Positions 55,164 through 63,873 of a stretch of 64,000 bases of DNA are shown one piece after another; position 1 is the stretch's first letter, and each line of letters opens with the position of its first letter. The DNA comes from Sphingobacterium chungjuense. Its GTDB lineage: Bacteria; Bacteroidota; Bacteroidia; Sphingobacteriales; Sphingobacteriaceae. The notes beneath the pieces were generated by a model that did not search any database, had not been told where the DNA came from, and saw only the letters and a program-made list of their open reading frames with translations. Position numbers and translations under genes: made by a program. Location: assembly GCF_011316935.1 (NCBI RefSeq), contig NZ_WLYS01000005.1, positions 154,860-218,859 of the forward strand. The letters are read 5' to 3'.

Positions 55164-56048
55164 TTAAAATTTGTCGTACATGCCCAAAAATCCCGTTAGG
55201 CCGCCGGTATGAATTATGACTACCTGATCGCCAGGAACAAAGTAATCTTGTTTTACCAGATCAAACAAAGCATAAAAAGCTTTGCCTGTGTAGGTCGGTT
55301 CTATCATAATGCCCGTATTTTGCACGAAGTCTGTAACGAAAGCGAGTAGCTCTGCAGTATATTTAGCATATCCTCCAAAGTGATAATTTGTATGGAAAGT
55401 AATGTTTTCTGGATTTACACCAAGAGATTGCACATCACTTTTTAAGAAATCGCCACCTTTTAGCACTGGAATACTATGCACCCGTGTTGATAAATTCTGC
55501 TCGAATACGCCTGTAGCTAATCCAGCTACCGTAGTTCCAGTACCGCTAGCCACAAAAATATGCTCATATTCCTGAGGTAACTCTTGCACGATCTCTTTAC
55601 AGCCGAGTGTAGCATCTACGCTAAATCCACCTTCCCCAATATATACAGCATCCTGCACCGAAAAGTTTTGCTCATAAAGCATTTCTTTATCACGGTAGCT
55701 AGCTCGGTCTACAAATTGTAACTTCATGCCATATAATCTGCACATCGACAATACCGGATTGCTAACCATTTCACCACGCACAAAACCATGTGTTTTAAAT
55801 CCAAATTTAGCGCCTGCACAGGCTGTCGCCAAAAGATGATTAGACCACGCACCGCCAAAAGTTACCAAGGTTTTTTTTCGGTCTTCCAGCGCTTGCATAA
55901 GAATATATTTGAGTTTGCGCCACTTATTTCCAGAAATAAAAGGATGAATCAGGTCATCGCGCTTCACCGAAACCTGTACTTTGCGTTCGCGAAGAAGAGG
56001 TAGGTCGAGTACCTCTACTGGGCTATTGAAATGGAAATCCAACGACAT
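55164..56048 (-). CDS. PLP-dependent ACC deaminase / D-cysteine desulfhydrase family
   Basis: 294 residues from the ATG at 56048. The PLP lysine segment is VKRDDLIHPFISGNKWRKLKY, followed by VTFGGAWSNHLLATACAGAKFG and VASGTGTTVAGLATG for phosphate binding. The family includes ACC deaminase, D-cysteine desulfhydrase and related D-amino-acid lyases. Length (294) is shorter than classical ACC deaminases (~338), so I prefer a D-cysteine-desulfhydrase-like role. A TACCTTTG -7 box lies 4 bp before the ATG. It is divergent from the RluD gene. Confidence 0.88.
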   Translation of the reverse strand: MSLDFHFNSPVEVLDLPLLRERKVQVSVKRDDLIHPFISGNKWRKLKYILMQALEDRKKTLVTFGGAWSNHLLATACAGAKFGFKTHGFVRGEMVSNPVLSMCRLYGMKLQFVDRASYRDKEMLYEQNFSVQDAVYIGEGGFSVDATLGCKEIVQELPQEYEHIFVASGTGTTVAGLATGVFEQNLSTRVHSIPVLKGGDFLKSDVQSLGVNPENITFHTNYHFGGYAKYTAELLAFVTDFVQNTGIMIEPTYTGKAFYALFDLVKQDYFVPGDQVVIIHTGGLTGFLGMYDKF

Positions 56049-56052
56049 CAAC

Positions 56053-56060
56053 CAAAGGTA
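56053..56060 (-). promoter_or_regulatory. -7 promoter element TACCTTTG of the deaminase operon
   Basis: An exact TAnnTTTG on the minus strand, ending 4 bp before the ATG at 56048. It faces away from another -7 box 39 bp away on the plus strand. Confidence 0.55.
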
Positions 56061-56099
56061 CTATTTCTTTCTGCATCCTTTATATTTTCAAAAAATAGG

Positions 56100-56107
56100 T
56101 ACTTTTG
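56100..56107 (+). promoter_or_regulatory. -7 promoter element TACTTTTG of the RluD gene
   Basis: An exact TAnnTTTG ending 4 bp before the ATG at 56112. The predicted transcript has no leader or almost none. Confidence 0.55.
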
Positions 56108-56111
56108 CAGC

Positions 56112-57143
56112 ATGGTTGATCACTTAGAGGAAGAACACGACGAGCAGGAACTTTTTGAGCACATCAGAATTGTCACCGACAAAAAGCAAAGCCCACTGCG
56201 GATAGACAAATTTTTGATGAATCGGGTAGAAAACACCTCTCGAAATCGCATACAAAATGCAATCGATGCTGGTTCGGTCCTTGTAAACGATAATTTGGTA
56301 AAATCCAATTATAAGGTAAAGCCATTGGATGTTATCTCTGTGGTTTTTCCAGATCCACCGCGAGACACCGAAGTATATCCCGAAAATATTCCTTTGAATA
56401 TTGTATACGAAGATGATGACGTGCTATTGGTCAATAAAGATCCAGGCATGGTGGTACATCCAGGTTTCAATAATTATACGGGTACGTTAGTCAACGCGCT
56501 AACCTATCATTTAAATCAATTACCTACGATGCCTGGCAATACCGGTAGACCGGGTTTGGTGCATCGGATTGACAAAGATACCTCTGGGCTGCTTGTTATT
56601 GCTAAAAATGAGTGGGCGATGACCTATTTGGCAAAACAGTTTTACGAACACAGTATTGATCGTAAATATGTCGCGCTCGTATGGGGAGATATTGAAGAAG
56701 ATGGCACCATCACTGGATATATTGGGCGTGAACTGAAAGATCGCCGCATTATGACAATGTACGATGATCCAGAAAAAGGGAAATGGTCTGTCACGCATTA
56801 CAAAGTATTGGAACGATTAGGTTATGTTACGTTGATTGAGTGTGTGTTAGAAACAGGACGTACTCATCAGATTCGCACACATTTAAAATCCATCGGTCAC
56901 CCGCTTTTCAATGATGCGTCTTATGGTGGTGCCAGTATCAGAAAAGGCACTGTATTTGCTAAGTACAGACAATTTGTAGACAACTGCTTTTCGCTTTTGC
57001 CAAGACAGGCGCTGCATGCACGAAGTTTAGGATTCGAACATCCAACTTCCAAACAAAAGGTTGCTTTCGAAGTACCATTGCCAGCAGATTTTCAATCGGC
57101 ATTGGACAAGTGGCGTGCATACGCCACGACAAAAGAAGAGTAA
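56112..57143 (+). CDS. RluD-family 23S rRNA pseudouridine synthase
   Basis: 343 residues from the ATG at 56112, chosen because a -7 box sits 4 bp before it; the frame is open 27 codons further up, overlapping the divergent gene. An S4-like RNA-binding domain (~25-85: SPLRIDKFLMNRVENTSRNR) precedes the catalytic domain with GLVHRIDKDTSGLLVIAKN (catalytic Asp), KYVALVWG and GRTHQIRTHLKSIGHPLF. It is the RluA/RluC/RluD group; the exact uridines cannot be told. It is followed 22 bp later by an aminotransferase gene. Confidence 0.93.
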   Translation: MVDHLEEEHDEQELFEHIRIVTDKKQSPLRIDKFLMNRVENTSRNRIQNAIDAGSVLVNDNLVKSNYKVKPLDVISVVFPDPPRDTEVYPENIPLNIVYEDDDVLLVNKDPGMVVHPGFNNYTGTLVNALTYHLNQLPTMPGNTGRPGLVHRIDKDTSGLLVIAKNEWAMTYLAKQFYEHSIDRKYVALVWGDIEEDGTITGYIGRELKDRRIMTMYDDPEKGKWSVTHYKVLERLGYVTLIECVLETGRTHQIRTHLKSIGHPLFNDASYGGASIRKGTVFAKYRQFVDNCFSLLPRQALHARSLGFEHPTSKQKVAFEVPLPADFQSALDKWRAYATTKEE

Positions 57144-57165
57144 CATTCTATTACGTAAAACTTAT

Positions 57166-58023
57166 ATGCCCATACACTATATAAATGCTAATGGTAGTCT
57201 GGTCGCAGAAAATAGCCCGATACTATCTATAGAAAATCGGGCTTTTCGTTATGGCGACGGTATTTTTGAAACCATGCTTTGGCGAGGTGGCGACATTCGC
57301 TTTCTTACACAACATGTAAAGCGATTGCAAGAATCTTTACAGATGCTGCACATCGAAGATCACGTACTGTACGATGCTTATTTTATTCGCACGAAGACGG
57401 AAGAATTGATTCGCAAAAACAATTTGATGGGAAAAGATGTCCGCATCCGTCTTATTGTTTATCGTGCTGGCGATGGTTTGTATGCGCCACAAACGAATAA
57501 ATCAGCATACACCTTACAAGCGGACCTGTTGACGGCGCCGACCAAAGACAAGAAAGTTGGATTAATTGTAGGACTATATGATGAATATAAAAAGGCGTAC
57601 AGTGAATTGTCTAAATTGAAGTCGATCAATGCGTTAGTGTACGTGACAGCTGGTTTGTATAAAAACAAATTTGGCTATGACGATGTGCTTTTGCTAAATC
57701 AGGAAGGATATTTATGCGAATCTTTGACATCCAATATTTTTGTGTATTACGACAAGACATTGTATACACCCGCGATTAGCGAAGGTTGTGTACAGGGTGT
57801 AATGCGTCAAGTCGTCATGGACATGGCCAGCGAAGAGGGAATTCCTGTGGTAGAGGCGCAAATAAGTCCAGATATTATGAAAGAAGCCGATGAGATATTT
57901 TGTACTAATGCCGTGCAAGGAATACAATGGGTGATGGGGTACAAGCAGAAACGATATTTTAACATGATAGCTCGCGTATTGCAAGATAAACTAAAGTACT
58001 TTAGTTACGATACTCAGTCCTAA
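57166..58023 (+). CDS. Class IV aminotransferase (branched-chain/D-amino-acid type)
   Basis: 285 residues from the ATG at 57166 (the frame is open upstream inside rluD). Features of fold type IV PLP enzymes are NRAFRYGDGIFETMLWRGG, the lysine in SKLKSINALVYV (~149), CESLTSNIFVYYD, and NAVQGIQWVMGY. It could be a branched-chain aminotransferase, D-alanine aminotransferase or aminodeoxychorismate lyase; the ALKSINAL/CES pattern does not decide. It is the second gene after rluD. Confidence 0.87.
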   Translation: MPIHYINANGSLVAENSPILSIENRAFRYGDGIFETMLWRGGDIRFLTQHVKRLQESLQMLHIEDHVLYDAYFIRTKTEELIRKNNLMGKDVRIRLIVYRAGDGLYAPQTNKSAYTLQADLLTAPTKDKKVGLIVGLYDEYKKAYSELSKLKSINALVYVTAGLYKNKFGYDDVLLLNQEGYLCESLTSNIFVYYDKTLYTPAISEGCVQGVMRQVVMDMASEEGIPVVEAQISPDIMKEADEIFCTNAVQGIQWVMGYKQKRYFNMIARVLQDKLKYFSYDTQS

Positions 58024-58133
58024 ATCGACCTCGTTAACAAGATGTTATGTGAGTGTTATGGCTTAAGTCAAATCAGCATGTTTTCGAATAGCTTGATCAG
58101 AATTTATTAATTTGGCATAAAAAAAATCACTGT

Positions 58134-59120
58134 ATGAAGATACTGTATGCTGTACAAGGGACAGGTAATGGCCACTTGTCCCGCGCCATGGATGTCATAC
58201 CATGCCTTCAGCAGCATGGCGAAGTAGATGTGTTGATCAGCGGCATCCAAGCCGATCTCACCTTACCATTTGAGGTAAAGTACAAGCTACATGGACTAAG
58301 CTTTATCTTTGGCAAGCATGGTGGCGTAGATTTGTGGCGTACTTTTATGAGCTCGACGGTTCGCAAGTTTTCTAAAGAGATCAATAGCCTCCCCGTAGAT
58401 CAGTACGATTTAGTGATTAATGATTTTGAGCCTATATCTGCTTGGGCATGTCATCTTAAAGATATTCCCTGTATTGGCTTGAGTCATCAAATCGGTGCGC
58501 TGGATCCTTTAAGTCCCAAACCTCCCGAATCGGATACCTTGGGCAAATTTATTATGAAGAATTATGCGCCAGCATCTATATCTTACGGGTTTCATTTTAA
58601 ATCCTATTCCGATCGTATTTATACACCCGTGATCCGCCAATCGGTTCGAGAATTGGATGTCGCAGACCGTGGTCATTACACCGTTTACTTACCTTCTTAC
58701 GACGACGGACATCTGCTGAAACATTTATCGCGATTTGAAGATGTCAAATGGGAGGTGTTTTCTAAGCACAACAAAAGGCCATTTGCGCTCAAAAATGTAA
58801 ATATCAACCCTATTAATAGTGATGCTTTTGTAAAGAGCATGGCACAATCTTCAGGTGTGTTATGTGGTGCAGGTTTTGAGACTCCCGCAGAAGCCTTATA
58901 TTTGGGCAAAAAATTATTAGTTATCCCAATGAAAAACCAATACGAGCAACATTTGAATGCCGCTTCGTTAAAGGAAATGGGAGTACCAGTGATCAAAAGT
59001 TTAAAAAGAAAATACGAATACGATATTGAGTCTTGGTTGTACAGTAAATCTCGGGTGGCGGTAGATTATCCTGATAAAACTGCTCAGATCATTGCTCAAA
59101 TCATCGAAAAACACAAATAA
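58134..59120 (+). CDS. UDP-glycosyltransferase/GT28-like protein
   Basis: 328 residues and no signal. The N-terminus has VQGTGNGHLSRAMDVIPCL, the G-x-G-H-x-x-R loop of GT1/GT28-like glycosyltransferases, and the C-terminal half has VLCGAGFETPAEALYLGKKLLVIPMKNQYEQHLNAASL in two pieces, the nucleotide-sugar site (~245-285). It is the family of MurG-like transferases sometimes annotated as glycosyltransferase-family proteins; the acceptor is unknown. The FKBP gene follows 3 bp later. Confidence 0.87.
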   Translation: MKILYAVQGTGNGHLSRAMDVIPCLQQHGEVDVLISGIQADLTLPFEVKYKLHGLSFIFGKHGGVDLWRTFMSSTVRKFSKEINSLPVDQYDLVINDFEPISAWACHLKDIPCIGLSHQIGALDPLSPKPPESDTLGKFIMKNYAPASISYGFHFKSYSDRIYTPVIRQSVRELDVADRGHYTVYLPSYDDGHLLKHLSRFEDVKWEVFSKHNKRPFALKNVNINPINSDAFVKSMAQSSGVLCGAGFETPAEALYLGKKLLVIPMKNQYEQHLNAASLKEMGVPVIKSLKRKYEYDIESWLYSKSRVAVDYPDKTAQIIAQIIEKHK

Positions 59121-59123
59121 TAC

Positions 59124-59792
59124 ATGAAAATTATTGCTGGATCAGCCTTTATAGCTTTATTCGCGCTTAACACTTCTGCGCAACAATTACAATCTGGTGC
59201 CGATTCATTGTCCTATGCTTTAGGACAAGATATTGCACGTTCTATAAAATCTATCGGTGTGCCCGTCAATGCCAAGATCGTCAGCGAGTCGCTTTCGAAA
59301 GCATTAGCTGGCGAAGCCAGTTTATTCGGTGAACAAGAAGTGCAGCAGATTATTCGTCAGCAACTAATGGCCGCTCAAGAAGCTAAGACTGCCATTTTCA
59401 AAGAAGAAAGCAACCGTTTTTTTGCGGAAAATCAAAAGAAAGATGGTGTGGTTGCTGATTCTTCCGGAATACAATATATGGTATTGCAGCCAGGCACCGG
59501 CGAGCGACCGACTAAGGAAGATGAGGTCACCGTACATTATATCGGTAAGCTTCTCGATGGCACTACTTTCGATAATTCATACGATCGGGGAGAACCTATT
59601 ACTTTTAACTTAGATGGCGTAATTCCAGGCTGGCAAATCGCATTACCCATGATGCAAAAAGGTTCAAAATATCGTTTCTTTATTCCGTACAATCTAGCGT
59701 ATGGCGAACGTGGATCTGGCGCCACTATTCCGCCATTTAGCACATTGATTTTTGATATTGAATTGTTAGGTATCACGCCGCAGGAAGGCTAG
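59124..59792 (+). CDS. Exported FKBP-type peptidyl-prolyl isomerase
   Basis: 222 residues with a Sec signal (cleavage near TSAQQ). An N-terminal dimerisation helix region (~25-105) precedes the FKBP domain (~125-215): VTVHYIGKLLDGTTFDNSYD, VIPGWQIALPMMQKGSKYRF and GSGATIPPFSTLIFDIELL, with the active-site Tyr, Asp, Phe and Trp-type residues. It folds proline-containing proteins in the periplasm. It starts 3 bp after a glycosyltransferase stop; a hairpin closes the pair. Confidence 0.94.
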   Translation: MKIIAGSAFIALFALNTSAQQLQSGADSLSYALGQDIARSIKSIGVPVNAKIVSESLSKALAGEASLFGEQEVQQIIRQQLMAAQEAKTAIFKEESNRFFAENQKKDGVVADSSGIQYMVLQPGTGERPTKEDEVTVHYIGKLLDGTTFDNSYDRGEPITFNLDGVIPGWQIALPMMQKGSKYRFFIPYNLAYGERGSGATIPPFSTLIFDIELLGITPQEG

Positions 59793-59827
59793 ATATACGC
59801 CAAGTTTGGCAAAAAATATGCAACTTT

Positions 59828-59862
59828 AATGTGGTGTTTTTCGCGAAGACACCACATTTTTT
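59828..59862 (+). terminator. Terminator after the glycosyltransferase-FKBP pair
   Basis: Perfect 10-bp arms AATGTGGTGT (59828-59837) and ACACCACATT (59849-59858), extended inward by TTCGCGAA, with T6 at 59857-59862. It lies before the DHFR-like gene, which supports the ATG at 59904 rather than an earlier start. Confidence 0.8.
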
Positions 59863-59903
59863 GTATTACCACCTTTTTACTACTTCAAAAACTATTGATA
59901 AAC

Positions 59904-60458
59904 ATGAGATCACTATCACTTTTTATAGCAATGAGCCTAGATGGCTATATTGCCAAACCTAATGACGACCTCAGCTTTCTCAAAATCGTGGAAAAAGAGG
60001 GTGAAGACTATGGTTACGAAGAATTTATATCTGCAATCGATACGTTAATTATCGGACGAAAAACATACGATTACGTTGTTCGGGAAATTGGCAAGTCATA
60101 TTACGATAATGGAAATCGTGATGTATATGTGATTACAAAAACAGATCGACCTAAAGAAGGTCGGACGACTTTCTATACGGGCAGTCTGACAGAGTTAGTC
60201 GATCGTCTGAAAACCGAAAATGGAAAAAATATCTATTGTGATGGCGGTGCCCAAGTAATCAATGAATTACTCAAACACCAGCTGCTAGATGAACTTATTA
60301 TATCTGTAGTCCCGATTATTCTAGGAGCGGGGACAAGGCTGTTTCAAGACGGTATTCCCGAACAAATTCTCGAATTGAAGGCGACCAAAACTTTCGAAAC
60401 TGGATTGACGCAAATACATTATAAGGTAAAACAAGAAGTAGAACTGAATGTGATGTAA
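59904..60458 (+). CDS. RibD-C/DHFR-like reductase
   Basis: 184 residues from the ATG at 59904; the frame runs further upstream, but through a terminator hairpin. It opens SLSLFIAMSLDGYIAKPNDD and has TLIIGRKTYDYVVREIG, YCDGGAQVINELLKHQLLD and SVVPIILGAGTRLF, the pattern of RibD C-terminal-domain (dihydrofolate-reductase-like) proteins. These bind NADPH; the substrate of this stand-alone group is usually unknown. It is 80 bp upstream of an AraC regulator. Confidence 0.9.
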   Translation: MRSLSLFIAMSLDGYIAKPNDDLSFLKIVEKEGEDYGYEEFISAIDTLIIGRKTYDYVVREIGKSYYDNGNRDVYVITKTDRPKEGRTTFYTGSLTELVDRLKTENGKNIYCDGGAQVINELLKHQLLDELIISVVPIILGAGTRLFQDGIPEQILELKATKTFETGLTQIHYKVKQEVELNVM

Positions 60459-60525
60459 ATCAACAAATCGTTGAATAATACCAATATCTAAGTAATCAGT
60501 ACCACGATTTATAGTAGTTCTGCCG

Positions 60526-60533
60526 TAACTTTG
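60526..60533 (+). promoter_or_regulatory. -7 promoter element TAACTTTG of the AraC gene
   Basis: An exact TAnnTTTG ending 4 bp before the ATG at 60538. The transcript would be leaderless. Confidence 0.55.
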
Positions 60534-60537
60534 AGGT

Positions 60538-61437
60538 ATGAAGAATGACATACCTATTTACAACATTCAAAGTATCGGCGGATTTCAACACGACGATATT
60601 TATGTAGGTAGGTTTGGTTCGTATTCGCAGACGCATCAACATCTTCATCATCCACATCGGCACAACTTCTTTCATGTCGTACTATTTACAGCAGGAAGCG
60701 GCACCCATTCCATCGATTTCGAACAGTTTGAGGTGCGGCCTTGGCAAATTTATTTTATGATACCTGGCCAAGTCCATAGCTGGAGTTTTGATGAACCTGC
60801 TGATGGCTATGTGCTCAACTTCTCTACAAGCTACTTCCAATCATTTTTATTATTATCCGACTACATACAACGTTTCATCTTTTTTCAAGGTATAACCAAG
60901 GATTCTGTCATACAAATTCCGTTGGATAATCAGGAGTCAATCAAAACCGGCTTTGAGAAAGTACTTCGAGCAGGAAGTGAGAAAACCATCTTCAGCGAAG
61001 ATCATATTAGAGTACTTCTCTTGGATATGTTTATGCAAATATCACACATCGGTGTACAAAACTCAGAAAGCTACATTCCAAACTATAACTATCTGTTATT
61101 AAAAAACTTTCAAAGATTGATTGAGGTCAATTTCACAACGATACGGCTACCTAAAGATTATGCGCAATTACTATATATCACGCCTAATCATCTCAATGCC
61201 TTGTCCAACGATTTGTTAGGTATGTCAGCAGGAGAGGTGATCCGAAAGCGAGTATTATTGGAAGCGAAGCGCCTGTTAGTCAACTTAGATTTAACGATCA
61301 GCGAAATTGCATTACAACTCAATTTCAGTGACAATTCCTACTTCACCAAATTTTTCAAAAAATATGAAAAATTAACACCGGACGAGTTTAGAAAAAAGTC
61401 TTTTAAAAAAGAGGATTATGGAAAATATAGAAAATAG
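60538..61437 (+). CDS. AraC-family transcriptional regulator
   Basis: 299 residues. The N-terminal ~20-140 is a cupin-like sensor with HRHNFFHVVLFTAGSGTHSID and WQIYFMIPGQVHSWSF. The C-terminal ~195-295 is the AraC double helix-turn-helix: LPKDYAQLLYITPNHLNAL, LNFSDNSYFTKFFKKYEKLTPDEFRK. It likely senses a small ligand and activates nearby or distant genes. Its last 20 bp overlap the start of the DUF983 gene, so the two are translationally coupled. Target genes are unknown; the DHFR-like gene upstream is a candidate. Confidence 0.92.
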   Translation: MKNDIPIYNIQSIGGFQHDDIYVGRFGSYSQTHQHLHHPHRHNFFHVVLFTAGSGTHSIDFEQFEVRPWQIYFMIPGQVHSWSFDEPADGYVLNFSTSYFQSFLLLSDYIQRFIFFQGITKDSVIQIPLDNQESIKTGFEKVLRAGSEKTIFSEDHIRVLLLDMFMQISHIGVQNSESYIPNYNYLLLKNFQRLIEVNFTTIRLPKDYAQLLYITPNHLNALSNDLLGMSAGEVIRKRVLLEAKRLLVNLDLTISEIALQLNFSDNSYFTKFFKKYEKLTPDEFRKKSFKKEDYGKYRK

Positions 61438-61885
61438 TACAAGCACTACAAATAAAAGCACAACGCAGACGTTTACAATACCTACAGAATTTAATGCCGC
61501 ATTACATGCTAAATGTCCTAAATGTAGACGTGGGGATATATTTGCCAATTCGATGTATGGATTTAAGGCACAAAAGATGCATATCTACTGCCCGCACTGC
61601 GAGTTTAAGTTCGAAAGAGAGCCTGGATATTTTTATGTTTCTATGTTTGTGAGTTACGCCTTCAACGTAGCGCAAATGATTACCATAGCGGTAGCCACAT
61701 ACATTCTGACAGGAAATCTTGAAAATGTTTGGTTGTATCTTGTGACGATCTTTATTGGTGTGTTTTTATTGGCTCCATTCAATTATCGATATTCTCGAGT
61801 CGTCTTATTATACTGGTTGAGCCCAGGGTTGCATTATGATCCAGCGAAGAGCAAAGATGATCCTTATAAATATAGCGAGGGGTAG
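61418..61885 (+). CDS. DUF983 membrane protein
   Basis: 155 residues. The zinc-ribbon-like part has CPKCRRGDIFAN and CPHCEFKFEREPGYFYVSMF, two CxxC pairs, followed by two membrane segments (~85-107 and ~110-130). This is the DUF983 layout, of unknown function, often near cytochrome oxidase or envelope genes in other bacteria; here it is coupled to an AraC regulator. The ATG is inside the AraC coding region (20-bp overlap), which is unusual between genes of unrelated families. Confidence 0.88.
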   Translation: MENIENSTSTTNKSTTQTFTIPTEFNAALHAKCPKCRRGDIFANSMYGFKAQKMHIYCPHCEFKFEREPGYFYVSMFVSYAFNVAQMITIAVATYILTGNLENVWLYLVTIFIGVFLLAPFNYRYSRVVLLYWLSPGLHYDPAKSKDDPYKYSEG

Positions 61886-61929
61886 CATAAAAGACATAAA
61901 TCAATGATCTTCAAAGATCTACTATTTCA

Positions 61930-61973
61930 CAGGAAATGGCTGAAGTTTTTGACTTCAGCCATTTCCTGTTTTC
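61930..61973 (+). terminator. Terminator after the AraC-DUF983 pair
   Basis: Perfect 16-bp arms CAGGAAATGGCTGAAG (61930-61945) and CTTCAGCCATTTCCTG (61953-61968) with a seven-base loop and TTTTCT following. It lies between convergent genes and could also act on the GH43 gene from the minus strand. Confidence 0.85.
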
Positions 61974-61990
61974 TACTATATAAAACTGTA

Positions 61991-63526
61991 TTACAACACT
62001 TTACTCACCTTAAAGTAATCAAAAAAAGCAGGTTCATCGACGCTTCCAGCATGGATAAGTCCAGGTCGTGCCACGCGGTCCCAACGCGTGAGTGCTGTAG
62101 CATCCACCACTTCGTGATTTATTTTTTTCCAATCTTTACCATCTGCGCTGGTGAAGAAATCACAGTGGACGCCATGGTTCACCTCGACTTTCAGATAGGC
62201 CGTATTGGCCTCATTTTTATTCGTGGCTAACACCTTTTCTTTCCCATCTTGTACCGATTTTAAAGATACTTCACTGCCTTGTACACTCAGAAATAGAAGA
62301 TTTTTGTGATCGCCGTAAAGCGTTAATCCTTTGGATGCTGTATTTTGGTTGGTAACCTGAGTTTCAAACGTGTAATGTGAAGCCGTTGGACGAACACACA
62401 TGACGGTGCCATACTGATTATCGGACGTCGGAATGCCTTTCAATTGCAGTTGCTGATCTTTGAGTTCATACTGATTAATAGCATATGGATAATTCCAAGT
62501 CCATTCAGGCTTCAGCTTTTGGCCAGCAAACGAATCTTCAAAATCTTTCGTTTGTTGTTTCTGAGTCGCTTTGCTAATGGTTTGGTTTCTGATGGCTTCT
62601 TTTCCAGTTACAAAATATGGCCAGCCATCTACATTGATCTTGATTTGTTGCAGCATCGGCTGTCGACCTTGGTATACATCATCCCCAGCCAGATAACCAT
62701 GACATAAATAATATAGTTCATCATCTAATCCTCTAACTGCCGTTCCATGTCCCACAGATACATATTCGGTACCACCAACTAAGATTGGATTTCCTTCGTA
62801 TTTCTCATAAGGACCAACAAAGTTTTTTGCGCGAGCCACTCGCACATCATAATTACTTTTTGGACCACAACAATCCCGCGCAGCATAGATTAAGTAATGA
62901 TAGTCGCCTTCCTTGTAATGATATTGACCTTCCATACCAATACCTTCATCATCCCGTAACATCGAAAAATGTTCACCTTCCAATCGTAAACCATCAGCGG
63001 ATAACTTACTTCCTACAATTTCAATATTTCTATCATCTAACCCGTATGCTTTCCAGGTGATATACAATTGTCCATCATCGTCAAACACAAAAGCATCAAT
63101 CGCTTCCTTTCCGTGTTCGATAATGATGCCGTGATCTACGAACGGACTTTCGGGTGTTTCCGCGACGGCTACACCAATGCAACTGATACCATCGCTCCGT
63201 CGACGAGCGGTGTAATAACAATATAACTTTCCATCCAATTCATAAAGCTCCGGTGCCCAAAATGAGGAAATCGTCCATTCGGGCTGAACCTCAAAAATAT
63301 GTCCGATCTGTTTCCAGTTCACCAAATCATTGGACTTGAAGTATGGATAGAATGGCGCCCATTCGGAGGATGTAGAAGTAGCGTAATACGTATCATTCAC
63401 GCGAATAACGCTAGGATCGGGTAGGTCACCCGAAATCACTGGATTAGTGAATTTTTGTTGCGCAGAACAAGATAAGACTAAACACAATAACAATAGGGAT
63501 AAAAAGTACTGATTAATTATATTCAT
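61991..63526 (-). CDS. GH43-family glycosidase lipoprotein
   Basis: 511 residues from the ATG at 63526, which starts the lipoprotein signal (lipobox LVLSC, Cys20); the frame is open 10 codons upstream. The five-bladed propeller (~22-325) has the catalytic base Asp in SGDLPDPSVIRVND, the second Asp in EAIDAFVFDDDGQLYI, and the acid Glu in GIGMEGQYHYK. The C-terminal ~330-505 is a beta-sandwich of the GH43-associated type. Likely activity is on arabinose- or xylose-containing glycans at the cell surface. It is a stand-alone gene next to an IS3-like element, 348 bp from its left end. Confidence 0.9.
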   Translation of the reverse strand: MNIINQYFLSLLLLCLVLSCSAQQKFTNPVISGDLPDPSVIRVNDTYYATSTSSEWAPFYPYFKSNDLVNWKQIGHIFEVQPEWTISSFWAPELYELDGKLYCYYTARRRSDGISCIGVAVAETPESPFVDHGIIIEHGKEAIDAFVFDDDGQLYITWKAYGLDDRNIEIVGSKLSADGLRLEGEHFSMLRDDEGIGMEGQYHYKEGDYHYLIYAARDCCGPKSNYDVRVARAKNFVGPYEKYEGNPILVGGTEYVSVGHGTAVRGLDDELYYLCHGYLAGDDVYQGRQPMLQQIKINVDGWPYFVTGKEAIRNQTISKATQKQQTKDFEDSFAGQKLKPEWTWNYPYAINQYELKDQQLQLKGIPTSDNQYGTVMCVRPTASHYTFETQVTNQNTASKGLTLYGDHKNLLFLSVQGSEVSLKSVQDGKEKVLATNKNEANTAYLKVEVNHGVHCDFFTSADGKDWKKINHEVVDATALTRWDRVARPGLIHAGSVDEPAFFDYFKVSKVL

Positions 63527-63873
63527 AAGTATGATGCATTTTGCACGATTAAGCAATTGTTTATTGATGCAGGTAAAACTTAGAAAAAGGTCTTACCAAT
63601 CCAAGTTATTAAGTTACTAATTAGAATCTGTTATCAAAACTGGAAAGCTTTTACCACCATTTGCAACAATACTTAGATAGTCGAAAAAACTCTAGCATCT
63701 AAACCTAGAAAATATCACATCTTTTGGCAATTTTGGTGCATGTAAAGGGCAGTTTATTGAAACAAATAAGACAACAAACTTTGCTTATTTTATTGAATTT
63801 AGCTCTCTGGAAGATAATATTATAAAATCAATCGTGCTTTTTAATGTCAATCAAGTGTGATTTTAGATGACAC
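63527..63873. other. Intergenic region between GH43 gene and IS element
   Basis: About 347 bp of A/T-rich DNA. I see no gene, RNA or strong hairpin. A TAAGTTTT, one base from the -7 consensus, is present on the minus strand about 50 bp before the GH43 ATG. Confidence 0.5.
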
